Source of the DNA: an uncultured Clostridiaceae bacterium
Lineage (GTDB): Bacteria; Bacillota; Clostridia; TANB77; CAG-465
Reading direction: 5' to 3'
NCBI GenBank assembly: GCA_947381905.1
Contig: CANCXL010000017.1
Coordinates: 1-37,911 of the forward strand
DNA length: 37,911 bases
The position numbers were made by a program, and so were the translations under genes. Positions 17,086 to 26,536 of this stretch are shown piece by piece (position 1 is the first letter of the stretch; each line of letters begins with the position of its first letter). The notes below the pieces were generated by a model. The model did no database searches. It was given only the letters and a program-made list of their open reading frames with translations, and had not been told where the DNA came from.

Positions 17086-17502
17086 TTATTTTTCTTTAAT
17101 TTCTGTACTTACTTCATATTCAGTAATTTGTGTTTCAAGAGATAAATTGTTAACATCTATTTCTTTTTTATTTACATCTATTTGAGTATTTTCATTTTCA
17201 TAATGTACCCAATTATCTCCATTAGAATCTGTATATTCCTTTCCATCTAATTGTACAACAACGCCATCATCTTTTATCATAGTTACCTTTATAACTTCTT
17301 TTATATTTTCTATTAATTTACCATCTGTTGCTGCATTAACACTAAAGAATCCTCCAACTAAAACTAGCATTATAACTGCAAGTACCGCAAAGACTTGCTT
17401 TTTCATATTAATTTTCATACTTTCCTCACTTTCTAAATTAGATATAACTATTTTAGATTTTACATTTTTTAATATATATTTTTTTAATTCATTATTTTCC
17501 AT
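17086..17502 (-). CDS. Putative membrane anti-sigma factor
   Basis: A 138-residue single-pass protein: a short cytoplasmic N-terminus of about 33 residues (MENNELKKYILKNVKSK), a membrane helix at about 35-57 ending VNAA, and an extracytoplasmic part of 80 residues rich in Asp/Glu/Lys. The start overlaps the sigma gene end by 11 bp, with GAGGG upstream. Position and topology fit the anti-sigma partner of the ECF factor, but no zinc-binding anti-sigma motif is visible, and homology to a named family was not recognised. The function is inferred from context. Confidence 0.65.
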   Translation of the reverse strand: MENNELKKYILKNVKSKIVISNLESEESMKINMKKQVFAVLAVIMLVLVGGFFSVNAATDGKLIENIKEVIKVTMIKDDGVVVQLDGKEYTDSNGDNWVHYENENTQIDVNKKEIDVNNLSLETQITEYEVSTEIKEK

Positions 17503-18079
17503 AGTTATACCCTCTTTCCTTAAATTCTTTTTTTACTATTTTCCTTAATCTATGTAATTTAACTTTAATATTTGTTTGTGAAATATTTAGTATACTAGAT
17601 ATCTCTTTAATCTTCACAGAATTATAATAAAACATAACAAATATATTCTTTTCTTCCTCTTTCATACTTTCTACTATATCTATAAGTATTTTACTTTTTT
17701 CGTTTTGCTCTGCCAGCTTTTCTATATTAATACAAGAATCTATTTTATTTTCATAATCATTAATATCCTCAACAATACAATTTAAATTGTAATCACGATA
17801 TCTCTTTTTTATTAGGTTTTTCGTAACACCTAACATATATAATCGTATATCTGTACTTTTATCTATTTTTAAGTAGTTTTTCCATAATATAACAAATACG
17901 TCAGATAAAGTCTCCTCTATATCTTCTGAATTTGACATAGCATTTTTTAATATAGTATAAATATAATTATTATATTTGTTTATCACTCTTTCAATATCTA
18001 ATCTACCATTTTCTATAAAATCATTTATAGTCTCTTTACTATTCAATTTAGATCTAAACTCCTTTAAAAGCGCTTTCAC
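17492..18079 (-). CDS. ECF-type RNA polymerase sigma factor
   Basis: Up to 195 residues. Region 2 spans about 35-100 (INKYNNYIYTIL ... DIEETLSDVFVILWKN ... RLYMLGVTKNLIKKRYRDY), and region 4 about 130-185 (KIKEISSILNISQTNIKVKLHRLRK), the layout of small extracytoplasmic-function sigma factors. The first possible start is GTG 18079, which lies only a few bases below the -10 and lacks a ribosome site; an inner TTG at 18040 follows AAAGGAG by 12 nt and is an alternative. It overlaps the putative anti-sigma gene. Target genes are unknown; the two neighbouring surface proteins are candidates. Confidence 0.88.
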   Translation of the reverse strand: MKALLKEFRSKLNSKETINDFIENGRLDIERVINKYNNYIYTILKNAMSNSEDIEETLSDVFVILWKNYLKIDKSTDIRLYMLGVTKNLIKKRYRDYNLNCIVEDINDYENKIDSCINIEKLAEQNEKSKILIDIVESMKEEEKNIFVMFYYNSVKIKEISSILNISQTNIKVKLHRLRKIVKKEFKERGYNYGK

Positions 18080-18083
18080 CTAT

Positions 18084-18113
18084 ATAATACCATAAAAACG
18101 AAAAAGGTTACAA
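18084..18113 (-). promoter_or_regulatory. Promoter of the sigma/anti-sigma pair
   Basis: Minus strand: TTGTAA (18108-18113), 18 bp, TATTAT (18084-18089). The same -35 zone reads TGTAACC (18106-18112) followed by T's, which resembles ECF-type -35 boxes with an AAC core, so self-activation is possible. Transcription would begin near 18077, almost at the GTG codon. Confidence 0.45.
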
Positions 18114-18115
18114 AA

Positions 18116-18144
18116 AATAGAACAGATTAAAAATCTGTCCTATT
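18116..18144 (-). terminator. Intrinsic terminator of the giant surface protein gene
   Basis: 13-bp stem with one G-U pair (arms 18116-18128 and 18132-18144, 3-nt loop), then TTTTTTG on the minus strand running directly into the sigma promoter. Confidence 0.8.
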
Positions 18145-18171
18145 AACTTTAAATTAATAATTGCATTTATT

Positions 18172-21100
18172 CTAGTTTCTTTTTTTATTTACAACTATAA
18201 TTATTCCTACTATAGCAATAACTACTAAAGCTATAACAACTATAATAATACTGCTATTTGATGTGTTTTGTTTATTATCTTGTTGTGACTCATTTTGTTC
18301 TTGTTTTTCATTATATGATAAAATATATTTTCCAAATTCTTGTGTATTTATTTGAATACTTTCTTCATCGATATATTCATAATCGATTTTTTCTAAAGTG
18401 CTATCATCTTTTATTTCATAAATTCCAGCAAATACTTTTGTTGAATCTAATTTAAATCTTATAGCAATATTTGAAGTTTCTAAATCTATTCTATCTTGAT
18501 TTCCATTTACTAAATAAATTTCTAATGCTTCACTTAAACTTCCGACTAAACTTTCAAACTCTTTATTAATAGTTAACTTTTTATTTATTAAAGTTGCGTT
18601 TTTAATATCTTGTTTTGTAGAGATTTTTACTAAAATATCTCCTTGTGAATAATTATAATCATTACTCATCAAATTATTATCTTCTTTATCGCCAGCACTT
18701 GCCACTTGATTATAGTTTGGTATATAAGCTATTTGGTTATTTTTATATGAATTATTTTCATTTATTTGGTTTTGGTCTTCAGATGGTTTATCTTTTTCAT
18801 CTTCAGAAGGTTTTATAGGCTCTATTGGACTAACAGGTTTATCTGTATCTTTTACTATCCAATCAACCTTAGTTATTACTTTTCCTTCATTACCATATTT
18901 ATCTATATATTCAAATATAAATTCTCCATTTTCATTAAATGTATAAGTATTTTTACCATCATTATTTGTAATTGTGATTGCATCGTCTGCTGTTATTGTT
19001 ACAGTAACGTTTTCTTTAGTTTGAGTTGTTATATCATAAGATATATTAATATTTGGTAAAATTTGAATCCAATCAACTTTTATTGTAGCCTTTCCTACAT
19101 TTCCAGCTTTATCTTTAAACTCAAGTTCTATTTCATCATTATCTTCAAACCTAACTTCATAAGTACTATTATCGATTTTCTTGATATTTACATTTTCAGT
19201 TAATATCTCAATATCTTCATCAAATATTATTGTTGCTAGTACATCTTTATTTGTAATTTCTGTTGTACTATATGAAACTTTTGCTGTTGGTACATCTTTA
19301 TCTATATTATCTACCTTAACAGTTATTGTACCTTGGTTTCCAGCTTTATCTATAAATTCAATTATATATTCTCCATTTTGTGCAACTTTTAACTCGTAAG
19401 TATTATTTCCTTTCTCTTCTATTTCTAGACCTTCTGTTAATATTTCTACTTCTTCATTAAATTTTACTGTTGCAATTACATCTTTATTTGTAGTTTCTGT
19501 TGTACTATATGAAATCTCTGCTGTTGGTATATCTTTATCTATATTGTTTATACTTACAGTTAAAGAATTTCTGTTTCCAACTTTATCTACAAATTCAATT
19601 ATATGTTCTCCATTTTCATTAAATTTGATTGTAAAGATTTCATTGTTTCCTACGTTTTCTATATTTACTATGTCTAAATCTTGATTTAATATTATAACAT
19701 CTTCACTAAATGTAATTATTACTTCTACATCTTCATTTGTAGTTTCTGTTGTTATGTATGAAACCTCTGCAGTTGGTATAGTTTTATCTATCCAATCAAC
19801 ATTTAATGTTCCACTAACTCTATTTCCAGCTTCATCTTCAAATTCAATTACACGTTTAGAATTATATTCAAATCTTAATTTAAATACGTTATTTTCATAT
19901 TCTACTAAATATGCATCTTCTGTTAACGCTTTAACTTTTTTATCAAATTTAATTGTTGCTATTACATTTTCTTTAGTAGCAGTAATAATATCATATTCAA
20001 CTGTAGCTGTTGGTGGAGTTTTATCTATCCAATCAACTGTTGCAGTAATACTTCCAGCAATACCATATTCATCTATGTAATCAAATTTAAAGCTTTCATT
20101 TTTCTTAAATGTATATTGGTTGCTTCCATTATTATTTACGATATTAACAGGTGTTTCAAGATCTGCTACTAATGTTACAGTTACATCTTCATTTGTAAGT
20201 TTTTGTGTGCTATATACAAGTTTAAGCCTTGGTGCTTCTCTTATCCATGTTACTTTAGCGGTTGCTGAATTTCTATTTCCGGCTTCATCTTCAAATTCAA
20301 ATGTAAACTCTCCATTTTTATCTAATGTATATGTATCACTTCCATTATTATTTAATATTTTAACCTTTTTATTTGGTTTTAAAGTTACTGTTACAGGAGC
20401 TATAGTAATATCTTGTGTACTAAATTCAAAAGTTGCTGTTGGCAATTCTTTATCTATCCAGTCAACATTTATACTCTTTTGTCCTTTGTTTCCAACTTTA
20501 TCTTTAAATTCTAATAGAAGATTTGTATTCTTTTCAAATACTATTGTATAAGTTCCATCTTCATTTTTTGTAACTTCTAAATTTTCATTTAATATTGTAA
20601 TTTCTTCGCTAAATTTTAGTGTTGCTATTACATTTTTATTTGTTAACTTTTTAGTATTGTATGTTACCTCCACTGTAGGAATAGTTTTATTTATCCAGTC
20701 TACAGTAGCAGTTATACTTCCTTTTACTCCAAATTCATCTACATATTCAAATGTAAATGACTTATTTTCTGTAAATACATATTTATTATTACCATTATTA
20801 TTTGTAATTTCTATATTTACATCATTTATTGTTACTAATGTAACCTCTACATCTTGGTTTGTCATCTCAGTTGTACTATAGATTAAATCAAGACCTGGTA
20901 TTTTATTTATCCAACTAACAGTAGCTGTTGCTTCTCCTTTATTTCCAGCTTTATCTACAAATTCAAATTTAAAGCTTCCATTTTCTGTAAATGTATATTC
21001 GTTTCCATTATTATTTAAAATTTCAACTTCTTCATTTGTTTTTAAAGTAGCTCTTACAGGATTTGCTGTACTTTCTGTTATATTATATTCGATTTCCCCT

Positions 21101-24100
21101 ATTGGAACATCTTTATCTATCCAATCTACAGTTGCCGTTACTTCTCCTTTTACCCCAAACTCTCCTGTATATTCAAATGTAAAGCTTCCATTTTTTGTAA
21201 ATATATATTCATTGCTTCCATTATTATTATCTACAGTTATTTTATTATTTGCTGATAAAGTAACAACTACATCTTGATTAGTAAGCTCTTTAGTACTATA
21301 TGAAAGACTTGCTTTTGTTTTTTCTCTTATACAATCAATAGTTGCTATTGCCTGTCCGCAGTTTCCTGCATCATCTACAAATTTTATTGTATACGTTCCA
21401 TTGTTTTTATATACAATATCATAAGTTCCATCTTCATTTTTAGTATATTCTAAACCTTCATTTAGAATAGTTATCTTTTCACTTGGAGTTAAAGTTACTG
21501 TTACAGGATTTAAAGTATTTTGCGTTGTACTATAAGACACTTGTGCTGTTGGTAACGTTTTATCTATCCAATCTACTTTTACTGTTTTACTTCTAGAAAT
21601 TCCATATTCATCTGTAAAGTCAAAAGTGAATGTTCCATTTTGAGTGAATGTATAACTATTACTTCCATTATTATTGTCTATAGTAATTCTAGCATTTTCA
21701 GATTCTATTGTAGCTGTTACATCCTTATTTGTAAGACTTGTTATATCATAAGTGACTTTTACAGTTGTTGGATCTTTTATCCAGTCTATACTAGCCTCTG
21801 CTGCTCCTATATTTCCTGCTTTATCTTTAAATTCAAATGTATATGTTGTGTTCCTATCAAATACAATAGAATAGCTTCCATCTTCATTTTCTGTATAATC
21901 TAAGTTTTCATTTAGAATTTCTATCTCTTCACTTGGTTTTAAAATTACAGTTACAGGCTCTATTGTATTTTCTGTTGTGCTATATTCAATTTCTGCAGTT
22001 GGGACATCTTTATCTATCCAATCGACATTGGCTGTTGCTTCTCCCTTGTTACCATATTCATCTACAAATTTAAATGTAAAACTTCCATTTTCTGTAAATG
22101 TATACTCATTTCCATCATTATTGGTAATTTCTATATTTGTGCTTGCATTAACCAATTTTGCTACTACATCTTTATTTGTTAATTCTTCTGTGCTATATTC
22201 GATTTCAGCTGTTGGTTTTACTGCTTCAATTTTAGTCCTATCTTCATATAAGTTTATCATTGCAACAGATGCAAAAATACCATATGTATCCATTTCAAGT
22301 TTTACATATTGTCCTTTTACACTTTCACTAAATTCTATTCTTCTTAGCTGTGTATCTTGTGGACAATTCTCTATTGTTCCTACCTGAGTCCATTCTTGTG
22401 CATCCATACTTACATATACTCTTGCATTTTTTATATAATCTGGATCATCTGGTCTATATTTTTTTTGAATAAATTCTAAAGCCGAAATATATCTAGCTTC
22501 ATCTAGTTTTATACAAATAAATGGTTTAATTTCTTGCTGTCTAACATCATATCTAAAATCTGTATGCCACAATGTATTAATATTTGCATCAATTACATTT
22601 GGAGCATAATATGGTCTTTTAGAATCTATTGATTGAGTAGAATAACTATGAATAGATAAATGTTTTACTGGTATATATTTAGCTGTATTTGGTTGACTAT
22701 CTTCTGTAAAGTTATATTCAACACTATCGCTTGCTGTATTAATTCCAGTTGCTTTTGTTCTAACATAAAGTGTTCTACTTTCTGTAACAATAGGTTCATT
22801 TTCCTCAAATGAAGTCCATTTACCATTATCTATTTTCCACTCAAGTGTATCAGTATTACTAATACCAATTAATCTATTTTCTAAATCATTTACATATTGT
22901 GCCCTTTGAGGAGCAATTCCTTTTTTAATGTTAAGTCTATATTGTGTCTCATCTCCATCAAAAAGTATTTTTATTTTATTTTCTTCTGTTATTTGCTCTA
23001 TTTCTTCAGGTGTTAATTGATGATTATCTGCACTTGTTGTTTTCCAAGTAACACCACCATCTATACTATATTTCCAATTTCTAGTTTTATATTCATCAAA
23101 TAATGATATTCTTCCTGCATTATTTCCATCAAATGAAAATTCTGCTACAAGTTTAGCACTTACATCTTCATAAAAATTAAACATGCTTACTGCAATAAAA
23201 CTCATACTAGATGAGGCAGCTTGTGTCACTTTTCCAACTATTTTTATATATTGTCCTCTAGTTGGTTCAAAGTCTACACTCTTTGGAGTAATATCATTAC
23301 TATTTCTATATGTCCAGTTGGTCTGTGATACAACTTCTGTCCAATTTTCTCCATCCATACTTACAGAGATTACTGCATTTACAATTTTACCATTTCCACC
23401 AGCTACTGGGAAAAATTCTAAGGCAGTTAAATTTTTAGGTTCATCTAGTTTAATAACTATTGTTTTAACCCTATCACTTCCATCCCATGCAGAATGCCAA
23501 TTTGTATTAATATTGCCATCAATTGCATTTACTGCATCTCTTCCTTGAGCTGTAGCTGCTGATGATGCGCTATGAACAGATAAATGAGAAATTGGTATAT
23601 ATTTTCTTGTACTTGATTCATTATCCTCTGTAAAATGATATGTGACACTATTATTTGATGCTAAATGCACTCCTGTAGCACCAGCTTTTACAATTATATC
23701 TCTATTTCCTGTTAAATCTGGTTCATACTCTTTATAATATGTCCATTCATCATTCTCATTTAATTTCCATTGCATAGTAGGTATTGCACCCATAAGTTTA
23801 TTTTCTAAGTCGTTGGCATATAAAATGCTTGGAAGTCCAGCTGATTCTAATATATCTATTTTGTATAAATTTTCTTCAGAATAATTTACACCAACAATAT
23901 GAACATATATATCATTTTCAGATGTAATAGAATTTATTTCTTCCTCAGTTAGTTGTAATTTATGCTCTTCATCTGCTGTAAATGATACTTCATTCCATGT
24001 ATTCTTACCATCTAAACTATAATCCCAACGTATACCATTTCCATCATAACGACTTGATAATACTATTTTTCCTGCATCTTCTCCATCAAATGAGAATGTT

Positions 24101-26343
24101 GCGATAGATGTATCCATTTGCCCTAACAAGAAATTTCCCATTAATCTTGTAATACTTGGTTGTAATACTTCTGTTGAACTATTTGGTAAAACACTTGCTT
24201 CCTTTAAAACTCTTGTTTGTAGTAATGTAAATTTATAAGAAGTTCCTATACTTGTTAGTTTAGGTTTGATTTGATTAGTCATTTGATACATTGGTAAAGG
24301 ATAATATTTTAAACTATTTGCTATTTCTTCTGCAAGTTCATAATATTGTTCTTCTGTTTTACTATCAGATGAATTATATGTTAATATCAATCCATACCAC
24401 GCATTTAAGTTCAATGGCTGAATTTCCAATGCTTTTCTATATGCTTCTTCTTTTTTTGTTAAATCTGTATATGAATCCGCAAGATATACAAACATTTGAC
24501 TTTGTTTATATGTATCTTCATGATTAATAACTTCTTGTGCAATTTGTATATATGTTCCAGTATATCCACTAGCATAAGGAGCTGTTGACCATCCTAAAAG
24601 TATTGTTGATCCTGTGTATGCCCATCCACTAACATCATTGTCAATCCCCCAATATCCTTCACCTTTACTATTTTGAAAATAGTTTATATGAGCTGCATGA
24701 CCTGGTTGTCCAACAACTGCGTCTGGAAGACCAAGAACACCTCTAATATTTGATCCTACTTTAGAGATACCTCCACAAACTGCACCAGTACCAAATTTAT
24801 TTCTCATATTCATCCATACTTTATAAACTTTATTAGCTGATGTACCTCTTGATATTTGCAATTTATATTCTGGTTCATCTACACCACCAGGAATAGTATA
24901 AACAACATCCCATAATCCTATTCTTTTTTCTTCATTATTTGAATCTTTTACAGAAAATAATTCATTAAAATAATCTTGATTTTCTTCAGCATAATAAACA
25001 GGATTTGAATAATTTGGCCATACATATGATATATATCTATGTGGCCACAAACGAGCCCCGCCTTCTTTTTGAATTAATTCTCTAACATATGCATTTAACC
25101 ATAGCATTGATTCATCATCTATATTGTTTACCATAACATAACGCATTTCTTCAACAGTATAATTCTCAAACCATTTGTTATAATCTATACCATCTGGGCC
25201 TTGAAATAAATTATTTTTATGCATATATTTAATAATAGCATATCTTCTAACCGAATCCGACTTATTTTCTGGAATCGATGAGTTCATCCATAATCCAACT
25301 GTAGTTGAATGTGTCAATGATAGCGAAATGGCCATTTTAGTATATAAATCACCTAATACAGTTCCATATTTTGTCACTTGTGTATTTTCAAAATCTTCTT
25401 TATAGTTTCTATATAGTCTTGAAAGTTCTGTTAATGAATTATAATAGTTATTTCCTAATGGTTTTCCACCTAAAATATAGTATCTAAGAACATCTTGATT
25501 ATTCATTAACCAATCAATAGCAGCCTTATTATCATCACTTTCATTATAAAATGAATTTAGTGTATAATTTCCTACACTACTAATAAACTTTCTTTTTAGC
25601 ATAGTATATTCTAACTCGCTTGTAACATCATTTTGGCTATTATATAATTCTTTAATGATTTCATCGTATTCTTCAACCATTGGAAATGCTGATGAATTAT
25701 TGTTGTCATTAGTTAATTTAGCGTCTGCATAAACAGAATGGTCTGATGAATTACCTTTTAATTGATCAGCTATTAACCTAATATAATTTGCATTTTCAAG
25801 CTCTATCTTGACAAAACTTGCTTCTTGTAGTGGCAATTTTATTTCTTCATATTTAGCAGTTCCCCAATTTTTTCCATCTTCAGATGTAAAAATAGAAAAC
25901 TTTACACCATCGCCTCTTGTTGAGGTGGTATTTAAACCAACAAATGCTGTGAAATATCTATAATCATAATTACTAATATCATAAGTAACTTGAGAATTAG
26001 CATGAGCAAATATTCCCTTTTTAAATGTAGTTGCTCTTCCTTCATACATTAAAGTAAGTGGATTATTTGAGTTATCCTTATCTAGTGATAAACTTCCCCA
26101 GCCAACTTTTGCATTTTGATATTTAATATCTGACAAATAAGTAAATTGATCGTTATTATCTATTTGTGCATTTAAATGTGAACTCACAGAAGGTAACATA
26201 TTACTTTGATTATATAAAACGGATTGTTCTTGTATATTTGTTACACTTTGTGCATTTGTCTGGTTAAATATATTAGAAATAATTAGCATTATAAAACAAC
26301 AAACTGATATAAAATTTATTCTTATGTTGTTTTTATCTTTCAT
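18172..26343 (-). CDS. Giant multidomain surface protein with transglutaminase-like core
   Basis: A 2,723-residue exported protein. Order: signal peptide 1-31; NPCBM-type carbohydrate-binding domain about 65-210 (FTYLSDIKYQNAKVGWGSL, GIFAHANSQVTYDIS); helical region 220-410; transglutaminase-like core about 410-600 with candidate triad Cys523 (AVCGGISKVG), His549 (GQPGHAAH) and Asp568 (YWGIDND); TPR-like helices about 615-690; then two copies of a block made of a spacer (745-910 and 1067-1218, each opening FSFDG) and an F5/8C discoidin domain (915-1060 and 1222-1368). Fifteen Ig-like repeats cover 1375-2497, mostly ending DWIDK. A Pro/Lys/Glu hinge, a 120-residue domain and a membrane helix (2698-2718) with tail NKKRN end it; there is no LPxTG. 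Start ATG 26343 follows AAAGGAGG. Inferred: glycan-bound surface enzyme acting on peptides. Confidence 0.9.
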   Translation of the reverse strand: MKDKNNIRINFISVCCFIMLIISNIFNQTNAQSVTNIQEQSVLYNQSNMLPSVSSHLNAQIDNNDQFTYLSDIKYQNAKVGWGSLSLDKDNSNNPLTLMYEGRATTFKKGIFAHANSQVTYDISNYDYRYFTAFVGLNTTSTRGDGVKFSIFTSEDGKNWGTAKYEEIKLPLQEASFVKIELENANYIRLIADQLKGNSSDHSVYADAKLTNDNNNSSAFPMVEEYDEIIKELYNSQNDVTSELEYTMLKRKFISSVGNYTLNSFYNESDDNKAAIDWLMNNQDVLRYYILGGKPLGNNYYNSLTELSRLYRNYKEDFENTQVTKYGTVLGDLYTKMAISLSLTHSTTVGLWMNSSIPENKSDSVRRYAIIKYMHKNNLFQGPDGIDYNKWFENYTVEEMRYVMVNNIDDESMLWLNAYVRELIQKEGGARLWPHRYISYVWPNYSNPVYYAEENQDYFNELFSVKDSNNEEKRIGLWDVVYTIPGGVDEPEYKLQISRGTSANKVYKVWMNMRNKFGTGAVCGGISKVGSNIRGVLGLPDAVVGQPGHAAHINYFQNSKGEGYWGIDNDVSGWAYTGSTILLGWSTAPYASGYTGTYIQIAQEVINHEDTYKQSQMFVYLADSYTDLTKKEEAYRKALEIQPLNLNAWYGLILTYNSSDSKTEEQYYELAEEIANSLKYYPLPMYQMTNQIKPKLTSIGTSYKFTLLQTRVLKEASVLPNSSTEVLQPSITRLMGNFLLGQMDTSIATFSFDGEDAGKIVLSSRYDGNGIRWDYSLDGKNTWNEVSFTADEEHKLQLTEEEINSITSENDIYVHIVGVNYSEENLYKIDILESAGLPSILYANDLENKLMGAIPTMQWKLNENDEWTYYKEYEPDLTGNRDIIVKAGATGVHLASNNSVTYHFTEDNESSTRKYIPISHLSVHSASSAATAQGRDAVNAIDGNINTNWHSAWDGSDRVKTIVIKLDEPKNLTALEFFPVAGGNGKIVNAVISVSMDGENWTEVVSQTNWTYRNSNDITPKSVDFEPTRGQYIKIVGKVTQAASSSMSFIAVSMFNFYEDVSAKLVAEFSFDGNNAGRISLFDEYKTRNWKYSIDGGVTWKTTSADNHQLTPEEIEQITEENKIKILFDGDETQYRLNIKKGIAPQRAQYVNDLENRLIGISNTDTLEWKIDNGKWTSFEENEPIVTESRTLYVRTKATGINTASDSVEYNFTEDSQPNTAKYIPVKHLSIHSYSTQSIDSKRPYYAPNVIDANINTLWHTDFRYDVRQQEIKPFICIKLDEARYISALEFIQKKYRPDDPDYIKNARVYVSMDAQEWTQVGTIENCPQDTQLRRIEFSESVKGQYVKLEMDTYGIFASVAMINLYEDRTKIEAVKPTAEIEYSTEELTNKDVVAKLVNASTNIEITNNDGNEYTFTENGSFTFKFVDEYGNKGEATANVDWIDKDVPTAEIEYSTTENTIEPVTVILKPSEEIEILNENLDYTENEDGSYSIVFDRNTTYTFEFKDKAGNIGAAEASIDWIKDPTTVKVTYDITSLTNKDVTATIESENARITIDNNNGSNSYTFTQNGTFTFDFTDEYGISRSKTVKVDWIDKTLPTAQVSYSTTQNTLNPVTVTLTPSEKITILNEGLEYTKNEDGTYDIVYKNNGTYTIKFVDDAGNCGQAIATIDCIREKTKASLSYSTKELTNQDVVVTLSANNKITVDNNNGSNEYIFTKNGSFTFEYTGEFGVKGEVTATVDWIDKDVPIGEIEYNITESTANPVRATLKTNEEVEILNNNGNEYTFTENGSFKFEFVDKAGNKGEATATVSWINKIPGLDLIYSTTEMTNQDVEVTLVTINDVNIEITNNNGNNKYVFTENKSFTFEYVDEFGVKGSITATVDWINKTIPTVEVTYNTKKLTNKNVIATLKFSEEITILNENLEVTKNEDGTYTIVFEKNTNLLLEFKDKVGNKGQKSINVDWIDKELPTATFEFSTQDITIAPVTVTLKPNKKVKILNNNGSDTYTLDKNGEFTFEFEDEAGNRNSATAKVTWIREAPRLKLVYSTQKLTNEDVTVTLVADLETPVNIVNNNGSNQYTFKKNESFKFDYIDEYGIAGSITATVDWIDKTPPTATVEYDIITATKENVIATIKFDKKVKALTEDAYLVEYENNVFKLRFEYNSKRVIEFEDEAGNRVSGTLNVDWIDKTIPTAEVSYITTETTNEDVEVIITFSEDVIILNQDLDIVNIENVGNNEIFTIKFNENGEHIIEFVDKVGNRNSLTVSINNIDKDIPTAEISYSTTETTNKDVIATVKFNEEVEILTEGLEIEEKGNNTYELKVAQNGEYIIEFIDKAGNQGTITVKVDNIDKDVPTAKVSYSTTEITNKDVLATIIFDEDIEILTENVNIKKIDNSTYEVRFEDNDEIELEFKDKAGNVGKATIKVDWIQILPNINISYDITTQTKENVTVTITADDAITITNNDGKNTYTFNENGEFIFEYIDKYGNEGKVITKVDWIVKDTDKPVSPIEPIKPSEDEKDKPSEDQNQINENNSYKNNQIAYIPNYNQVASAGDKEDNNLMSNDYNYSQGDILVKISTKQDIKNATLINKKLTINKEFESLVGSLSEALEIYLVNGNQDRIDLETSNIAIRFKLDSTKVFAGIYEIKDDSTLEKIDYEYIDEESIQINTQEFGKYILSYNEKQEQNESQQDNKQNTSNSSIIIVVIALVVIAIVGIIIVVNKKRN

Positions 26344-26372
26344 AAGTCCTCCTTTCTTTTTTCACACTTAAT

Positions 26373-26405
26373 ATTATAATACTTTTTATGCATTTTTTCA
26401 ATGCA
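26373..26405 (-). promoter_or_regulatory. Promoter of the giant surface protein gene
   Basis: -35 TTGAAA (26396-26401), 17 bp, -10 TATAAT (26373-26378): a near-consensus housekeeping promoter. An inverted repeat TGCATT/AATGCA (26389-26405, 5-bp centre) lies across the -35, suited to a repressor or to an RNA-polymerase-blocking site; its role is inferred. Confidence 0.7.
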
Positions 26406-26493
26406 TTTTATATCATTTTTATGTTATTTCATAGTCATTTAAATCGCTATATTTTAGCATTATTTTCACAACAGCAATCATTTTGTAACACGT

Positions 26494-26532
26494 AAAAAAG
26501 ATTAGATAAAAAACTTTTATCTAATCTTTTTT
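26494..26532 (-). terminator. Intrinsic terminator of the XRE/DUF4825-like gene
   Basis: Perfect 18-bp stem (arms 26494-26511 and 26515-26532, 3-nt loop) including six terminal A-T pairs; 5 bp after the stop. Confidence 0.85.
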
Positions 26533-26536
26533 ATAT

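Noticed and set aside
18850-22225. Regularly spaced similar DNA, CRISPR-like at first glance
   Set aside because: The spacing is about 225 bp, the units are coding and diverged, and no short identical repeats with unique spacers are present.
19181-23548. Many plus-strand reading frames inside the giant surface gene
   Set aside because: They follow the repeat period of the Ig-like domains and are antisense shadows with repetitive Ser/Val/Thr content and no ribosome sites.
26290-26343. Giant protein as a sortase substrate
   Set aside because: Its C-terminus is a hydrophobic helix with NKKRN and has no LPxTG-like motif before it; a plain membrane anchor is the better reading.
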